From assembly GCA_012845835.1 (NCBI GenBank), contig JABAKD010000029.1, forward strand, positions 15,665,453 to 15,729,452: a stretch of 64,000 nucleotides of DNA. The letters run 5' to 3'. The translations under genes and the position numbers were made by a program. Source of the DNA: Undaria pinnatifida. Taxonomy: Eukaryota > Sar > Phaeophyceae > Laminariales > Alariaceae. Positions 1 to 10,640 of the stretch are shown here, in pieces. The stretch's first letter is position 1. Each line of letters opens with the position of its first letter. Under the pieces are notes generated by a model. That model was not told the origin of the DNA. It was given only the letters and a program-made list of their open reading frames with translations, and searched no databases.

Positions 1-925
1 GTTCGCGTCACTCTCTACCTCACGGACCAAACAACCTTACGCGCGATTTCTTCAATGAAAGGCAGCTTACCATTCCATTGCGGGTTCATATCGCTGTATT
101 GCAACAACATCACAGCGTCAAAGGTTTAGACTGCAAAGGAACAGGAGCGTCACTCGCGCGAGTGATCTTGAGCTACTGCTGATCAAACAACACAGTACGA
201 AAACATCAACACAGCAACATAACCCTTATGTTACCGTAGCCTGGTCTCTGCTAAACAACCGATTTCGGCTTGTTTTTTCCGTTGGTGCTGGCTGACGCAG
301 CAGCGCTTAGCTGGTACCGCTGATGCTCATGATCTCGTTCAACGCCAGCCGCTGGGTGTGCGTTGTGAAAGTTTATTTGTGGCCGTGAGGTTCGGGACTG
401 CGTTGGTGCTGCGTGTTTGGGTTCAATCCGTATTTTGTATTTTGTACCCAACCCTAATCCTGATGCTTTGGGGATTGCTCGTCGACATGCCACGGCCAAA
501 TTGCGCCATTGGATTTTTTGGCTCCTCAACTGAGCACCTCAATAACCGCATGAACCAACTCGCAGACACTAGTAACCACATAAACCAACACTCAAACACT
601 GGCTTTTATTACTAGTACAATGAAAGCGCAACCCGAAAATAAAGCCCATACTCCCAGGTCAAATATACGTTCATATTTCAAAGCAAGAACTACATTTCCA
701 CTATTTTGGGTGAATTAGTGAGTCCAGCCTAGTTATTGTTAGGGTGAAGGTTAGGGTTAGGATACGGAGGGAAGGTGATGTTTCGGAGTTTTTTTGCGGT
801 CAACCGGGGTTACTCGCAGGAGTAGTAACACCCTCCCTTCAGCGATTGACCCCACTGTTTCTTTGAGGTCCTCAGCTTTCGCGCTGTTTCAGTTTCCGAT
901 ACCAGTCCGCAATGGAATGTTACAC
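1..925. other. No supported gene; short telomere-like motif
   Basis: I see no recognisable gene here. The longest ORF (251-529, minus, 92 codons) has no motif I know and no splice-site support. A degenerate TTAGGG pair lies near 739-765. The stretch from 541 to 601 contains loosely repeated CATAAACCAA-like words. It may be upstream or downstream sequence of the beta-helix gene on the minus strand, but no further exon with the phase-1 glycine signature was found. Confidence 0.4.
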
Positions 926-1049
926 GGGTCCGACCAGTAGGGATTCGGATGGTCACGAGTCCGACGAACAGAAATTCGGGTGGTCAAGGGTCCGACGAAT
1001 CGGAATTCGGATGGTCACGGGTCCGACGAATAGAAACTCTGATGGTCGG
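926..1049. repeat. 31-bp tandem repeat, four units
   Basis: Four consecutive 31-bp units begin at 926, 957, 988 and 1019. Each starts with GGGTCCGAC or GAGTCCGAC and carries ATTCGGATGGTCA-like sequence, with roughly 15-25% divergence between units. 31 is not a multiple of 3, so the repeat does not encode a repeated peptide in one frame. It lies just beyond the last visible exon of the minus-strand beta-helix gene, so it may sit in an intron or downstream. Confidence 0.85.
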
Positions 1050-1171
1050 GTGTAGCCCAGTTCATGCGCGCCCGCCGTTCAGATTCTCACATATTGAGTT
1101 GCTCCGCGACATATTCCGCCGTGCCCTACAATAAACGCCCCTACGATAAAACATACCCATGTCATACTCAC

Positions 1172-1249
1172 CTCCGTTTTCAGCGAAGTTGTTTGAAAAA
1201 ACCGTGGCACCGTCGATGTAGACTTCCGATGTATAGACGGACAAGGAAC
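1172..1249 (-). CDS. 78-bp phase-1 exon of parallel beta-helix protein
   Basis: The exon runs on the minus strand from an AG acceptor (1250-1251) to a strong donor GAG|GTGAGT (intron begins at 1171). It holds exactly 26 codons in phase 1 at both ends, so a glycine codon is split at each border. It encodes GSLSVYTSEVYIDGATVFSN followed by NFAENG. It aligns over its full length with the exon at 3059-3136 (shared VxIDGATxFxNNxAENGG). Patterns of this kind (G-G-A-I, F-x-N-N-x-A, G-G) are typical of right-handed beta-helix or Pmp-like repeats in secreted or surface proteins. It should belong to the gene whose first coding exon is at 7137-7626. Family membership is inference from the motif. Confidence 0.7.
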
Positions 1250-2189
1250 CTACGGTTAGAGAGACGGGGCCATGGGCTAAGTAAGTTCACCGGAAGACAG
1301 GTTTATGACGATGCGGGCAGGTTGTGCATGTCAAATAGCGAGTTGAGAGAGCTTGATGTGTGATACATCCCTGTACGAAGAGTACATACAGTGATTCTCT
1401 TCGGGGTCGTGTAATTGTAGTAACGGGGGGTGATGGAACATGTAAGAAGAAGGCCCAAATCAAGCTGTAAGTTACGTTTTGGCGTATCTGTACGTTGTTA
1501 TTTGGTTCGCATAACACATGGTTGGTATTAGTGCGCTGGGGACATTTGTTCGTAAGTAGTAGTGGTTACACAAAAAAAAAAACAGCTGATCATATGGGCG
1601 GACGGTAGCAACGACAGGCACCAAAGTATTATGGCGCAGCACACTTACTTAGGTTCTATGTTCAAGACATACCTTGAGCAAGCAACAGTAAATCAGCCGT
1701 GACGAAAACGCCAAACATGGCGAACCGCCCTGACGATTCTATTGCGAAACGATCAAATATTTAGTCATTCCGTTCGGAACCACACGTGCGATCGGGATCG
1801 TGCCACCACAACTGATAACTCGTTCTTATGCTTTCTGGTACTTCCGTTTCTAGCAGCACGTTCGTGCCGGAAACCCATCACGATTGCTAAGCGATTATTC
1901 CACTATAATATTCTTCCGTTTCTTAGGGTTATCGACCACTGAATCTTCTTCTCTGTTGCGCCATCTGCTGGAGAAAAACCTTCGGGAGAGTGGGAGTCGT
2001 TCGACGTTAGCCCCCCCACATTTTCGTTAACGAAATCGCGGTTTTGAAACCAGCTGCCTGGCGTATCTCCTGAAAAACGGTGCCCCTTGTCCGCCGGACG
2101 TCATGGTTCGGCCGTGCTTTGCAAACAAGAAAATATGTGAAGATGGCATTCTACTACACAGCATCCTTCCTTGTCTCTAGCAGCCATGA
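1250..2189. other. Intron-like or intergenic, no gene seen
   Basis: This lies between the 78-bp exon and the hexanucleotide repeat. No ORF has recognisable motifs. It contains an A-run near 1570. It would be intron sequence if the exons at 1172 and 3059 belong to one gene. Confidence 0.4.
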
Positions 2190-2239
2190 ACCATGACCAC
2201 GACCATGACCATGACCATGACCATGACCATGACCATGAT
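2190..2239. repeat. (CATGAC)n hexanucleotide repeat
   Basis: About eight copies of the hexamer ACCATG follow one another, one with a C-to-T change. In one frame this reads as alternating Met-Thr, which is an artefact of the repeat. The following GATGATGAAA is not part of it. Confidence 0.9.
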
Positions 2240-3058
2240 TGATGATGAAACGTTCGTTAAAGATAATCGCTGGTTTTTGGGGGGTCTATCATGGAAACAG
2301 TCGTGGGCGGGAAAAATAAAATCTCAATCAGGAGGACTCGACGAAGTTTGTTGCCCGGCCGTCGGCTCTCAGGAGCTCGTGCTCCGTCATCCGTTCGCTC
2401 TCTATTCTGGACACGTTTCATCTTCCTCCGTCAGCGAGGTTTACTGTCTCGCGCCATCCACGCGTCTGTAGGTGACTATCCAACTCGCGTCTTTGATACT
2501 GTTCCATCACTGTTATTGCGCCAGCAGCGTGAGTAGAATCGGTGTTGGTAGACAACCGCATCCGACAAGAGGCACATCCACAGCGCAGCAAAACACTGCG
2601 CTACTTGATTCGTTCTTATACCAATACGCGGTTCAACCGTAAGCCAATTTTTTTCTGCGAGACCTCGAACATTGTTGTGGGGTCCTAAAGAAATATACTG
2701 TTCTAGCAAAGAAGGATCGGGGCACGAGCAGGTAGGAGGTAAGAGCGCGTTTGTACCAAACCAACCTCGCAGAAAGCTGCTACGGCATGAAATACCGGCT
2801 GAACAACGACTACAAGGCAGTATGCAAGTGCGAATAAAGCATTCGAAAGACGCTGCACCGCTCATCGCGATATCAGTGCATATATGGTGTGCCGAGTCGT
2901 ACTACATACAGTATACGCCTACCCTCGAAATATCTACAATGCCGTTCCCAAGTTTGATATGAAGGGTTTATTTGTGTGGGTAAGGTGTACCCGCTTTTCC
3001 CCCGATAGGCTTGCTCGCAGCTTTTCCTGTGATTTCCGAACACAAGACAGTCTCTTAC
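2240..3058. other. Intron-like sequence, no gene seen
   Basis: ORFs of up to 129 codons exist on both strands here but none has a recognisable domain. If the beta-helix exons at 3059 and 1172 are consecutive, this is their roughly 1.8-kb intron together with 1250-2189. Confidence 0.35.
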
Positions 3059-3136
3059 CTCCGTTTTCGGCAGAGTTGTTCGTAAAAAGCGTCGCACCGT
3101 CGATGTGGACTTTCGAGTCTCTGGCAGATATTGCAC
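3059..3136 (-). CDS. 78-bp phase-1 exon of parallel beta-helix protein
   Basis: On the minus strand the acceptor CTGCAG (3137-3142) is followed by 78 bases and the donor GAG|GTAAGA (intron starts at 3058). Length and phase match the exon at 1172-1249: 26 codons, phase 1 to phase 1, with a glycine codon split at both borders. It encodes GAISARDSKVHIDGATLFTN then NSAENG. The two exons can be spliced to each other, and to the phase-1 donor at 7137, without breaking frame. This exon-repeat architecture allows a repeat to be gained or lost without a frameshift. The role in a secreted beta-helix repeat protein is inferred. Confidence 0.75.
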
Positions 3137-3889
3137 CTGCAGCGGGCGCGGGTGAACGTGAGACACATTTTCCCATACGTGAGACGCATACATGCGATGG
3201 CCGTTAGGATTAGTCACTCGTGAACCAACGCAAGTCGAGTTGGGGCCGATATTGTATTAAACGGGCGATATGTAGGCCACAAGTGGCCAACACCAATTTA
3301 CGTGGCATCGAGTAACCGGCTTGGTCGGACCCGCGTTCGATCACACGCCAAAGTGCAGCCTCGACAGACGCGCGCCGTTCCAACGCAAGATAGACGTACA
3401 AAACATGTTGCAGTACGACAGCCGTGCTCAAGACCCGATGGCAGTACTCCCGCCTGGGGCTAATACGCGCTTATGAGAATGAAATCATTATCTGCTGGTA
3501 ACCAGGTGTGGTGTCGTGGGAGTGACGTCGATAACGCGTTAGATGGTTCCTAAATGTATTTCCACTATCCTGCAGTAGACGTACAGCACACATGGTAATT
3601 TATCTTAGCAAGATGGTGTACCTCCTGCTAAACACATCGACCGGTAAAGCTGTCGTCGAGTACGTGCACGACGTTCTGACGTGTGGCTTCTGGGGTGATT
3701 TGGAGCCTTTTTGGTGTGTGTGGACCCTTCCCGAGAACACTACATTTCGATGAGAACAGATACTCACAAACGTCGTGCCTACGGTACACGGCCAGGGTGA
3801 AGGTACGCATATTATTGCACAGGGATCTGAGGAGTTAGGAAAACAGGCATCCCACCTTAGGGGGTGCAGGTTTTGTGTTAGCTGATGCT
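3137..3889. other. Intron-like sequence, no gene seen
   Basis: This is presumed to be part of the long intron between the exons at 7137 and 3059. I searched the minus strand for another glycine-bordered 78-bp exon and found none that kept both splice sites and the F-x-N-N-x-A pattern. Confidence 0.35.
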
Positions 3890-4312
3890 TGTGATAGTGA
3901 ATGTGTCCTTTGTGATAATGAATGCTTCCCTCGTGATAACGAATGACAATGCAAGTACTTTGTGCTAATGAATGTTTCCTTTGCGATAATGAGCGTGTCC
4001 TTTGTGATGATGAATGTTTCCTTTGTGATCATGAATGTTACCTTTGTAATACTGAACGTTTCCTGTGTGATCATGAATGTTTCCATTGTGATAATGAATG
4101 TTTCCATTGTGATAATTATTGTTTCCATTGTGATAATTAATGTTTCCATCGTGATAATGAATGATAATAAATGTTGTGATGATGAATGTTTCCTTTGTGA
4201 CAATGAATGATAATGAATGTTGTGATAACGAATGTTTCCCTTGTGATACTGTAATTAAGGTGTCTTTTGTGGTAATGAATGTTTCCTTTGTGATACTGAA
4301 TGATGATGATAA
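3890..4312. repeat. 21-bp minisatellite, about 18 units
   Basis: Units of the form TGATNATGAATGTTTCCTTTG repeat with a 21-bp period. Several units have 4-8 base expansions that duplicate the AATGAT part. Because 21 is a multiple of 3, both strands keep long frames, and one frame gives a Cys-rich heptad (C-D-N-E-C-F-H). There is no start context or splice support, so I read these ORFs as a by-product of the repeat. It lies inside the presumed long intron of the beta-helix gene. Confidence 0.9.
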
Positions 4313-4899
4313 TGAGTAAGGTTGACCTCCTCAATTGGGAAACTACTAGTAGTGGTTGTTTGTTGAGAGTATAAACCTTGGGTTTAGATCTAAGTTAATG
4401 CGCAGTATATTCAAGCAGTCTATTCGCACGAATGAGATGTGCAGTTGAAACTTGGGTGTAAACGTAGATTCGAGTATGTTAAAGATGTCCCGCGTTGTCC
4501 CGGTATTCTGTCGGACTACGGGCAATGTTCCGTGAAGATCGAGTGATGCAACGCACCATGATTGCTTTCCCTTCTCGCTCCTCCCTCCTTTTTCTCTTTC
4601 CTCTTCTTTTGTCTTTGGCCTCAAGCACCCTTTTGCAAACTATCCATCATCACAAGTGATCTTAATATACCACCTCTGCATTTCATCGCATAGAAGACAG
4701 AGCCTCCACGCAACCATTGTGTTCACAAGCTTTTTACAGGTTTTGAGTCTTCGACCTTCGATATAAAAACCGATCCACACCCAGCGATATCACATTGAAG
4801 ATTGTTGTATCTTTCCGGGACGTTTGAGAGGAAACCTTCAATAAGCCGGCTACAGCATCAGCATTAGCATCAGCGATCAGCATCAGTATAACCATCACC
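4313..4899. other. Region upstream of copia gag; LTR or leader not resolved
   Basis: This stretch precedes the copia gag start. It contains a TATAAAA-like motif near 4760-4767 that could belong to an LTR promoter. No matching second copy was found downstream of 8632, so LTR borders cannot be set. GCATCA repeats occur at 4855-4885. Confidence 0.3.
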
Positions 4900-5865
4900 A
4901 TGGGAAAGTCCACGAAAGCAAGTGATGCGGTAGACAAGCTCGTTAGAGCTCTCGACGGCAAAATTAACGGGCTCAAGTTCGACGTATGGAAAGGCACGGC
5001 TCAGTCCGTGATAAGTGTGCGTCATACCGGGATCTCGGATATCCTGGAAGGGCGTCCTTACCCCGAGCCCGCACGAATTAGTCCTCGTTCATCTTCTATT
5101 ACAAGTAGGCCTTCACGAGCTGTAACTCGCAGCCAGGCCGCTAACGAAACCGACACTCAGTCCGGGGGAACACCCCCGGATGAAACAGCAGAGAAAGTAC
5201 AACCGGACGCAGGGAATGCTCCCGTGGACACGGAGCATCTGCCATAATCTTTACGATATTCTACACTCCCAGCCGCAACACCAGTGTTATGGGCCACGGA
5301 TGACAACATCTCAAATTTGTAAGATATCAAGAACTGGCACCGCAACAACCGTCTTCTTTTCGACTTCTTGTTCCTGAGCACACCGGGAGCTGCTGTCAAC
5401 TTCCTTCTACACTTCAAGCCAAAACAACGTGAACTTGCGAATGGGAAGGCTGCTTGGGATGGTATGGATACAAAGCATCAAAATGGTACCGATAATGTAA
5501 ACGTAAAATTTATAAACAATTAAATCAAATGGTCACGACGGATGGGCAAGACCCAGACATATTCATCAATGAAGTATACTAATTTCGGTATAAACTGGTG
5601 GACATGGGAGAGGTATTCAACGATGATAGCATACTGGGCGTAGTGACGGAAGGACGGACGGATAAATACCTTCAAATAATATATAGCGCGAGAAGCAGAT
5701 GATGAAATCACACCCGACCGAGCTGTGATAATAAATGGAGCTATGCAATAGGGGCCTTCGCGAATAGCGAAGGGGCGTGAGTCTGCTATGGTAGTCACGT
5801 CAACACCTTCAGCAGTAGTGATCTGTTCACACTGCAAAAAGCCAGGCCATCGATTCTAAAATTGC
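4900..5865 (+). pseudogene. Ty1/copia gag pseudogene (UBN2 region plus zinc knuckle)
   Basis: Gag packages element RNA into particles. The ATG at 4900 opens a frame that continues past TAA stops at 5245-5247 and 5320-5322 to a stop at 5521. The second half reads W-H-R-N-N-R-L-L-F, then FLFLSTPGAAVNFLL, then NGKAAWDGM, the usual copia gag core. A second segment (about 5530-5757) reads DPDIFINEVY, YKLVDMGEVFNDD, then after a frameshift EADDEITPDRAVIINGAM, matching the UBN2-type gag region. A CCHC knuckle lies at 5824-5865 (CSHCKKPGHRF, stop, N, C; spacing C-x2-C-x4-H-x4-C), with a TAA at 5857. Multiple stops and at least one frameshift show it is dead. It lies on the opposite strand inside the presumed intron of the beta-helix gene. 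Confidence 0.85.
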
Positions 5866-6092
5866 TCTAAACGAAAGAGAACGATGTCGGGGAATAAACA
5901 TCCCACAACACCTCGAAAACGTTCGTTATGTAGCCTGCATAATGACGATCGCCACGATAATAGCGACTGTCGGTCTCATATGCGGGACGACAACGTAACC
6001 CGTCGCCCTCGTCCTGGCCAACAAATTGGCCGGCATAGTAACAACCGCAGCGCTCACGCCAACACTGCACAACTCTAATTCCAAGAACGCAA

Positions 6093-6365
6093 GTGGAAGC
6101 TTACGTCCCAGGGACACATGCTCTATCCACTACTGCGGCTGCGACTACAGAATATACTTCCACGTCCTTTGCGACTCCTCCCTGTCCATCCTCACCTCCA
6201 GTTGGTATAGGTTATTCTTTCATCGCCGCACCTCCGATCAACATCGCCGCACTGCCCGTCGACTTCTCCATGACCACGGACAGCGGAGAGTCCAGCCACT
6301 TCATTGACAAGCAGCGTCTATTGGATAACAACTGGCAACCACTTCCACGTCTACAGGCATGGTAG
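6093..6365 (+). pseudogene. Ty1/copia aspartic protease fragment
   Basis: Retropepsin-like proteases cleave the copia polyprotein. The frame contains FSMTTDSGESSHFIDKQRL; the Asp codon of the D-S-G active site is at 6279-6281. The position after gag and zinc knuckle on the same strand fits copia order. The reading frame differs from the gag frame and ends at 6365 soon after the motif, well short of a full protease, so it is a fragment. The next copia domain (pre-integrase, 7912) is about 1.5 kb further on, with a host-like exon in between. Confidence 0.8.
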
Positions 6366-7136
6366 CACGCTCCTATGGTTGTCCCCAGTTAATGGTTTTT
6401 GTGTCGACTTATGCCCTTTGTTAATTGTGAAATGGGGAACACCTCCCGCGCGACTGGACATATCATCCGACAAAAGCAATGTTAAGAGAGGGAAGATCCG
6501 AAAGAAAGAGGACACCACAACCCTATTGAGACACCAGAGGGGAAGCACGCGGAAACCAACCAATGACAATGGCGTCGATCGGCTACCCGAAGCAGTTCGG
6601 GGTTTTGAGGCAAGAAATGATTCCTCACTTCGATGCATGTACCTGCACGACGCGTTCGGCATTATATACTGCGGTACACTCTTCCTTGACAGGTGGCATT
6701 ACATACTGCGATACCTCCCATTGTCTCGCGTTTTCGATCGCAATATATCTGCCAGCCAAAAGAGGCCGAAACCGACCATCTCAGCCGCATTACGGTCACC
6801 ACTCGCTCGACCGCCATTGCCAATTACCAGGATAGGTTGTAGTGCGTTCTGAGTGAGCGTAGGCAATGCATAGAGAGGCGAAGAAGCGATGTCAACAGCA
6901 TTCAGTCTGTTGCCGATTGAAATAACCGACCAATGGAGAGATGAATGCCCAGTTTATGGGGACACACTTCTGGTTGTGGTAACTGTTGACTGGTTGTGGC
7001 AACTATTGTAATAACTACCCTGTCCGTACACAATCACGACGGCTTGTGATAAAGTGGGACGTGGTAGCACTGGTGTTCGACTGTTTTGGTAGTAGTTCCT
7101 ACAGTAGCAGCGTAAGCCTTCCATGCAATGTATCAC
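6366..7136. other. Spacer between copia protease and beta-helix exon
   Basis: An intact copia element would carry the end of the protease and the start of the pre-integrase here, but I could not recognise either in any frame. ORF 6304-6852 (plus) is open but matches no motif. On the minus strand this would be the first part of the intron following the donor at 7137. Confidence 0.35.
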
Positions 7137-7626
7137 CTCCAGTTGTGGCATTGTTGTTCTTGAAGGTGCAGTCAAACACATGCATGGAGCTGGATGATAG
7201 CACGACGACCGCCCCCCCATCCTCTGAACGCCCCCCCTCCAGGACCAAGGCGTTCACGGTGAGAGTAGACCCGCCAGAAACCAGGAATATGCCGATGGAA
7301 TTTCCGACGTCTGTGACAGCACTCGATTCGGCGCTGTCGAGTGCGTCGTCGAGTGTCGCCGCACTAATAGTAGGTAGCCCTTCTCCAGTGATGGTCACCG
7401 TCTTCTGATCGGACACCTCGATCCTCTGTTGGATTTGCACGCTGTTGTACAATGTCGCGTCAAAGAACCCTTCTCCGCTGCAGTTCATCGCATCCGTAAG
7501 ACTCTGTATGTCAGCGGTTGTAGTAAGGTCCATTGAAACAGTCTCAGATGGGCATGCAACAAGTTCTGCTCCTGAGATGAAGGAGGTTGTCCACCCAGCC
7601 AGAACGACGACGACGCCTAACATCAT
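7137..7626 (-). CDS. First coding exon of secreted parallel beta-helix protein
   Basis: The ATG at 7626 (minus) is followed by a typical signal peptide (MMLGVVVVLAGWTTSFISGA). Next come about 140 residues with beta-strand/Asn-Gly turns: VTITGEGLPTISAA, GSTLTVNALVLEGG, SEDGGAVVVLSSSSMHVFDC and TFKNNNATTGG. The G-G-A-V ... F-x-N-N-x-A-x-x-G-G pattern is that of pectin-lyase-fold or Pmp-like repeat proteins. The coding part is 490 nt (phase 1) and ends at a donor GGAG|GTGATA, the same split glycine as the two 78-bp exons downstream. A good acceptor (T-run then AACAG) sits directly before the ATG at 7628-7632. The likely role is a secreted or cell-surface protein; the ligand is unknown. Copia remnants flank it on both sides, so it may be a dead gene or a displaced exon. 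Confidence 0.7.
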
Positions 7627-7627
7627 C

Positions 7628-7675
7628 CTGTTAAAAAAAAAGGAACGAACGAAGGGGGCAGAACGAAGGGGTTAC
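7628..7675 (-). other. Candidate 48-bp 5'UTR intron
   Basis: On the minus strand CCAG|GTAACC (donor, 7671-7675) is followed by a pyrimidine-rich stretch and AACAG (7628-7632), directly before GATGATG. All splice signals are good, but 48 bp is very short. If real, transcription starts above 7676 and the upstream exon overlaps sequence next to the copia integrase remnant. Confidence 0.4.
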
Positions 7676-7911
7676 CTGGAGGTCAGATCCTGCAATACCA
7701 CAATGTCTGGTAGCTTTCGCATATGCTACTGTGTACGCAGTGTCGTACTTGGCAGGACGATCAATCACGATAAATAGCTATCGGGACATTCATTGTGTGC
7801 TTCGAGGCGTGCAAGATTACCGTGCGTCTTCGGGGAAGAGATAGCCACGACATCTACTCCTTCAAGCTAGACCTCAGTGAGGATGGATAGGCAGGAAATT
7901 AGCCGGCGATG

Positions 7912-8632
7912 ACCATGGAAGCTAACGCCAAAATGTGATACCGGCGGCTGGGTTGCCTCAACAAGCGCAGCTTGCCCTCATCAACAGGACGGATAGCAAT
8001 GGGGTCGCATGCCACGGTTCTATTGCGGACTACGTCGTCTGTGCGGTGGGGAAAAACCATCAGCTGGCTCATCCCCGAGAAAACCAACCACGCCGCCATC
8101 AAAGCGCACATTCATCTCTTATACGGAGATCTCATGGGTCCCTTCAAACCGACGGCTCATGGTGGATACATTTTGTTAGCAAGATTGCTGATAATTCCAA
8201 CAAGTGGACCGCAGTCTACCTTACAATTGGACCGCAGTTTACGTTCTCGGCAGGAGAGATCAAACCCTCTTGCTTCGTTTCAGCTGTTCGTCACGTTAAA
8301 AGTGATACCTCTCGGCAAATACATCATCAGACGGCGTACCGACAAGGGAAGCAAATTTACGGACAGCGGGTTCAAGGATTACCGCCCACGAACAGGCATC
8401 ACGTAGGACCTCGCTGTGATATATTTCAACACGTCGGGCGGACGTAGTGCAGCGCGGTTCGCTGCATGCACGCTGATGGTGTAATCCCCATTTTATGTGC
8501 GGAGAGCTCACGATCACGGCGTCCTATATATGCTATCAGATCCCGCATTCGCCCCTCAGAACGGAAACACCGTATAAGATTATTTACGGCGAAATGGCCA
8601 ACCTTATGCCTCAGGCTGTCACGCAAATCTGA
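7912..8632 (+). pseudogene. Ty1/copia pre-integrase and integrase pseudogene
   Basis: Integrase inserts the element cDNA into chromosomes. The pre-integrase part reads YRRLGCLNKRS then ACHGSIADYVVCAVGKNHQL; the first Cys of the expected C-x2-C is a Tyr. The integrase core follows as DLMGPFKPTAHGGYI (first catalytic Asp codon at 8128-8130), VSKIADNSNKWTAVYL, then RTDKGSKFTDSGFKDY (second Asp), and GELTITASYICYQIPHSPL with TPYKIIYGEMANL. Frames switch at least three times and a TGA ends the last segment at 8630-8632. The catalytic Glu segment was not found. No reverse transcriptase follows. Confidence 0.85.
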
Positions 8633-10640
8633 TCAACCTCGCAGCGGTAGAAGTTTGCTTCCAGACGGATACGCTAACAGGAACTATCTTTTGATGTGCG
8701 AGGCGATCAACTCGCCCAAGAGCACCAGCAATCGAGAATGGGGGAGGAGGACTGCGACACCGTAGTATTGTTCGTCGCATAATTTCCTTTGCATTAGCGA
8801 TAACTAGTGTGCATCGTCACACACGCCGACACCACACCCCATGCAACCTAAACTTTGGACGCTTCCCGCAAGAATATTTCAAAACCACGCGTTACCCGAG
8901 TGCACTGCACAGGAACGGAACCAGGCCATTAATCAGATATTTGGCGTCTGGTGCGCGCCGAAGGCTCCCGCAAATCCCCTGCATTGGATGTCACCGAAGG
9001 GCCCCCGGGAGGGCCCCCTAAGGGCCGCCGGAGGCGAACAAAATGCTATTAATATATATGCGCGAAAATATGCCTAAATGTTTTCTGCCTACCGCGATCT
9101 TGAAAAAATGAACCCCATTTTATTTTCCGTCAACGTCGTAACAAACATGTAAAATGTGCGCGCAGGTGATTAAAATATTAAATCATACCTCGTAATTTGT
9201 ACCACATCAACTATGTCAAACACTATGAACCCCAAGAAACTGTGTTGTCTGTTAAACGGCGTTGTTCAGTTCAATCGTGGACGATAACGAATTTACAACC
9301 AGCAATAGTCGAATAATGTGCGCGTTTTGGGCAAAAGCTATGAGGAATTTCCGTGATGGCTAGTTCCCGCTGGTGGTCAGTTCTCACCCTTACTACATAT
9401 ATATCCCCGTACCTCCCCGTGGTGGCTATTTCTTTCGGGAGGGATTCTCGTGACAGAGCTGGTTCCCACCCAAGTTCTCAAGACGTCTAATTACCGTAGG
9501 AGAAATTTAAAGCAGATCAAGAGTCGTCAACGAGGAATGCCCTTACAAACCTGACCTACGGCGGGCGGGAGGGTCTCATTTAGGGTTGGTAATCGACCAG
9601 AAACCGCCTTGATTTGATTATTGATTATTTCGGGTGTTTTAGGCTTGATCAATCATGATTATCTCATTTCAACCAAGTGGTGGGGATTAAATCAGGAAAA
9701 AATCAGGTTGTTGATTGATCATTGGTTATTTATCCTACATTGTGCTCATACTTGACCCTGTACACACCTGTTTTGTATGGGTTTGGACCACATATATTTT
9801 AGAGCATGTAATAGACTACTCACGTAATAACACGTAGTTCTGCCGCACCAGCGCCACCCCACCGCGGTCACACGGAAGCGAACCCCAGCCGTGGCTACCC
9901 TGCAGACAGTGGGAGGTATACATAGGATATAATAAGCCTGGTCTTAGGCCAGTAATAAGGGTACATTGTAATTTGATGTAAAATGCTTTCTCTAAATTCT
10001 CTGAGGTCATATAGAATTTTGAGTACCAGTGATCTGCGACGGTCTCCCATCTGCGGAGACTCGTCTTGCAAAAGGAGCTCGCCAGCCCCCCAAAGGTAAG
10101 ACATGGCCAGAGCACGGGGCAGTAACGTGCTTGGATTACCCTAACCAATTAATACGAAAGTAAACCCTGTTGTCAACTTTTGCCGATTACGTTTGGCTAC
10201 GCAGACATGCGTACATATTGGCCCTTGTAGAATTGCGGCCATGTGGATCTATGGACCGACTGCTACTGTGCAGGAGTACCTCTGGCTCTGCAGTGGTCAC
10301 TCAAACGAGGGTTATTCATCTCTGGTATTAGTTGCTTGCTGTCCACCTGATGTTAGAGGGGGCGGAGCCGTTTGTTCAGGCTGGCGATAACGCCCGCCAA
10401 CTGAAAAAGGGACAGCTACTATAAATAATACCGAAGCTCCAACGGTGTAGAACAGATACCATAGCACTATTATAGCGCACAATGAAGGGCAATACCAGGT
10501 ATAAGTATGCAGATTCATACGAAGATCAGGTGAAAAAATGATCTATTTTGAGATTATAGATAATGTATTGCATGTGCAGCGATTCACAACCCAATCGCAC
10601 ACCTCCCTCTAACTTCTTGCAAATCGGAAACCGATTGGAC
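8633..10640. other. No supported gene; possible end of copia remnant
   Basis: Sequence up to about 8760 may still be copia linker but has no motif. A GC-rich near-palindrome (GGGCCCCCGGGAGGGCCCC) lies at 9000-9018. 9590-9735 is AT-rich with repeated TTGATTATT words. ORF 9816-10148 (minus, 110 codons) has no recognisable domain. No LTR matching the region before 4900 was seen. Confidence 0.35.

Noticed and set aside
3621-3700. A further beta-helix exon on minus ending at GGAG|GTACAC near 3620
   Set aside because: The frame before the donor has a stop and lacks the F-x-N-N-x-A-x-N-G-G pattern; spacing to an acceptor does not give 78 nt.
6304-6852. 182-codon plus ORF, the second longest in this part
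   Set aside because: It overlaps the copia protease in another frame, has no domain, and its composition resembles neither host exons nor copia.
9816-10148. 110-codon minus ORF as a gene
   Set aside because: No recognisable motif, no signal peptide, no splice context; such lengths arise by chance in 64 kb of this composition.
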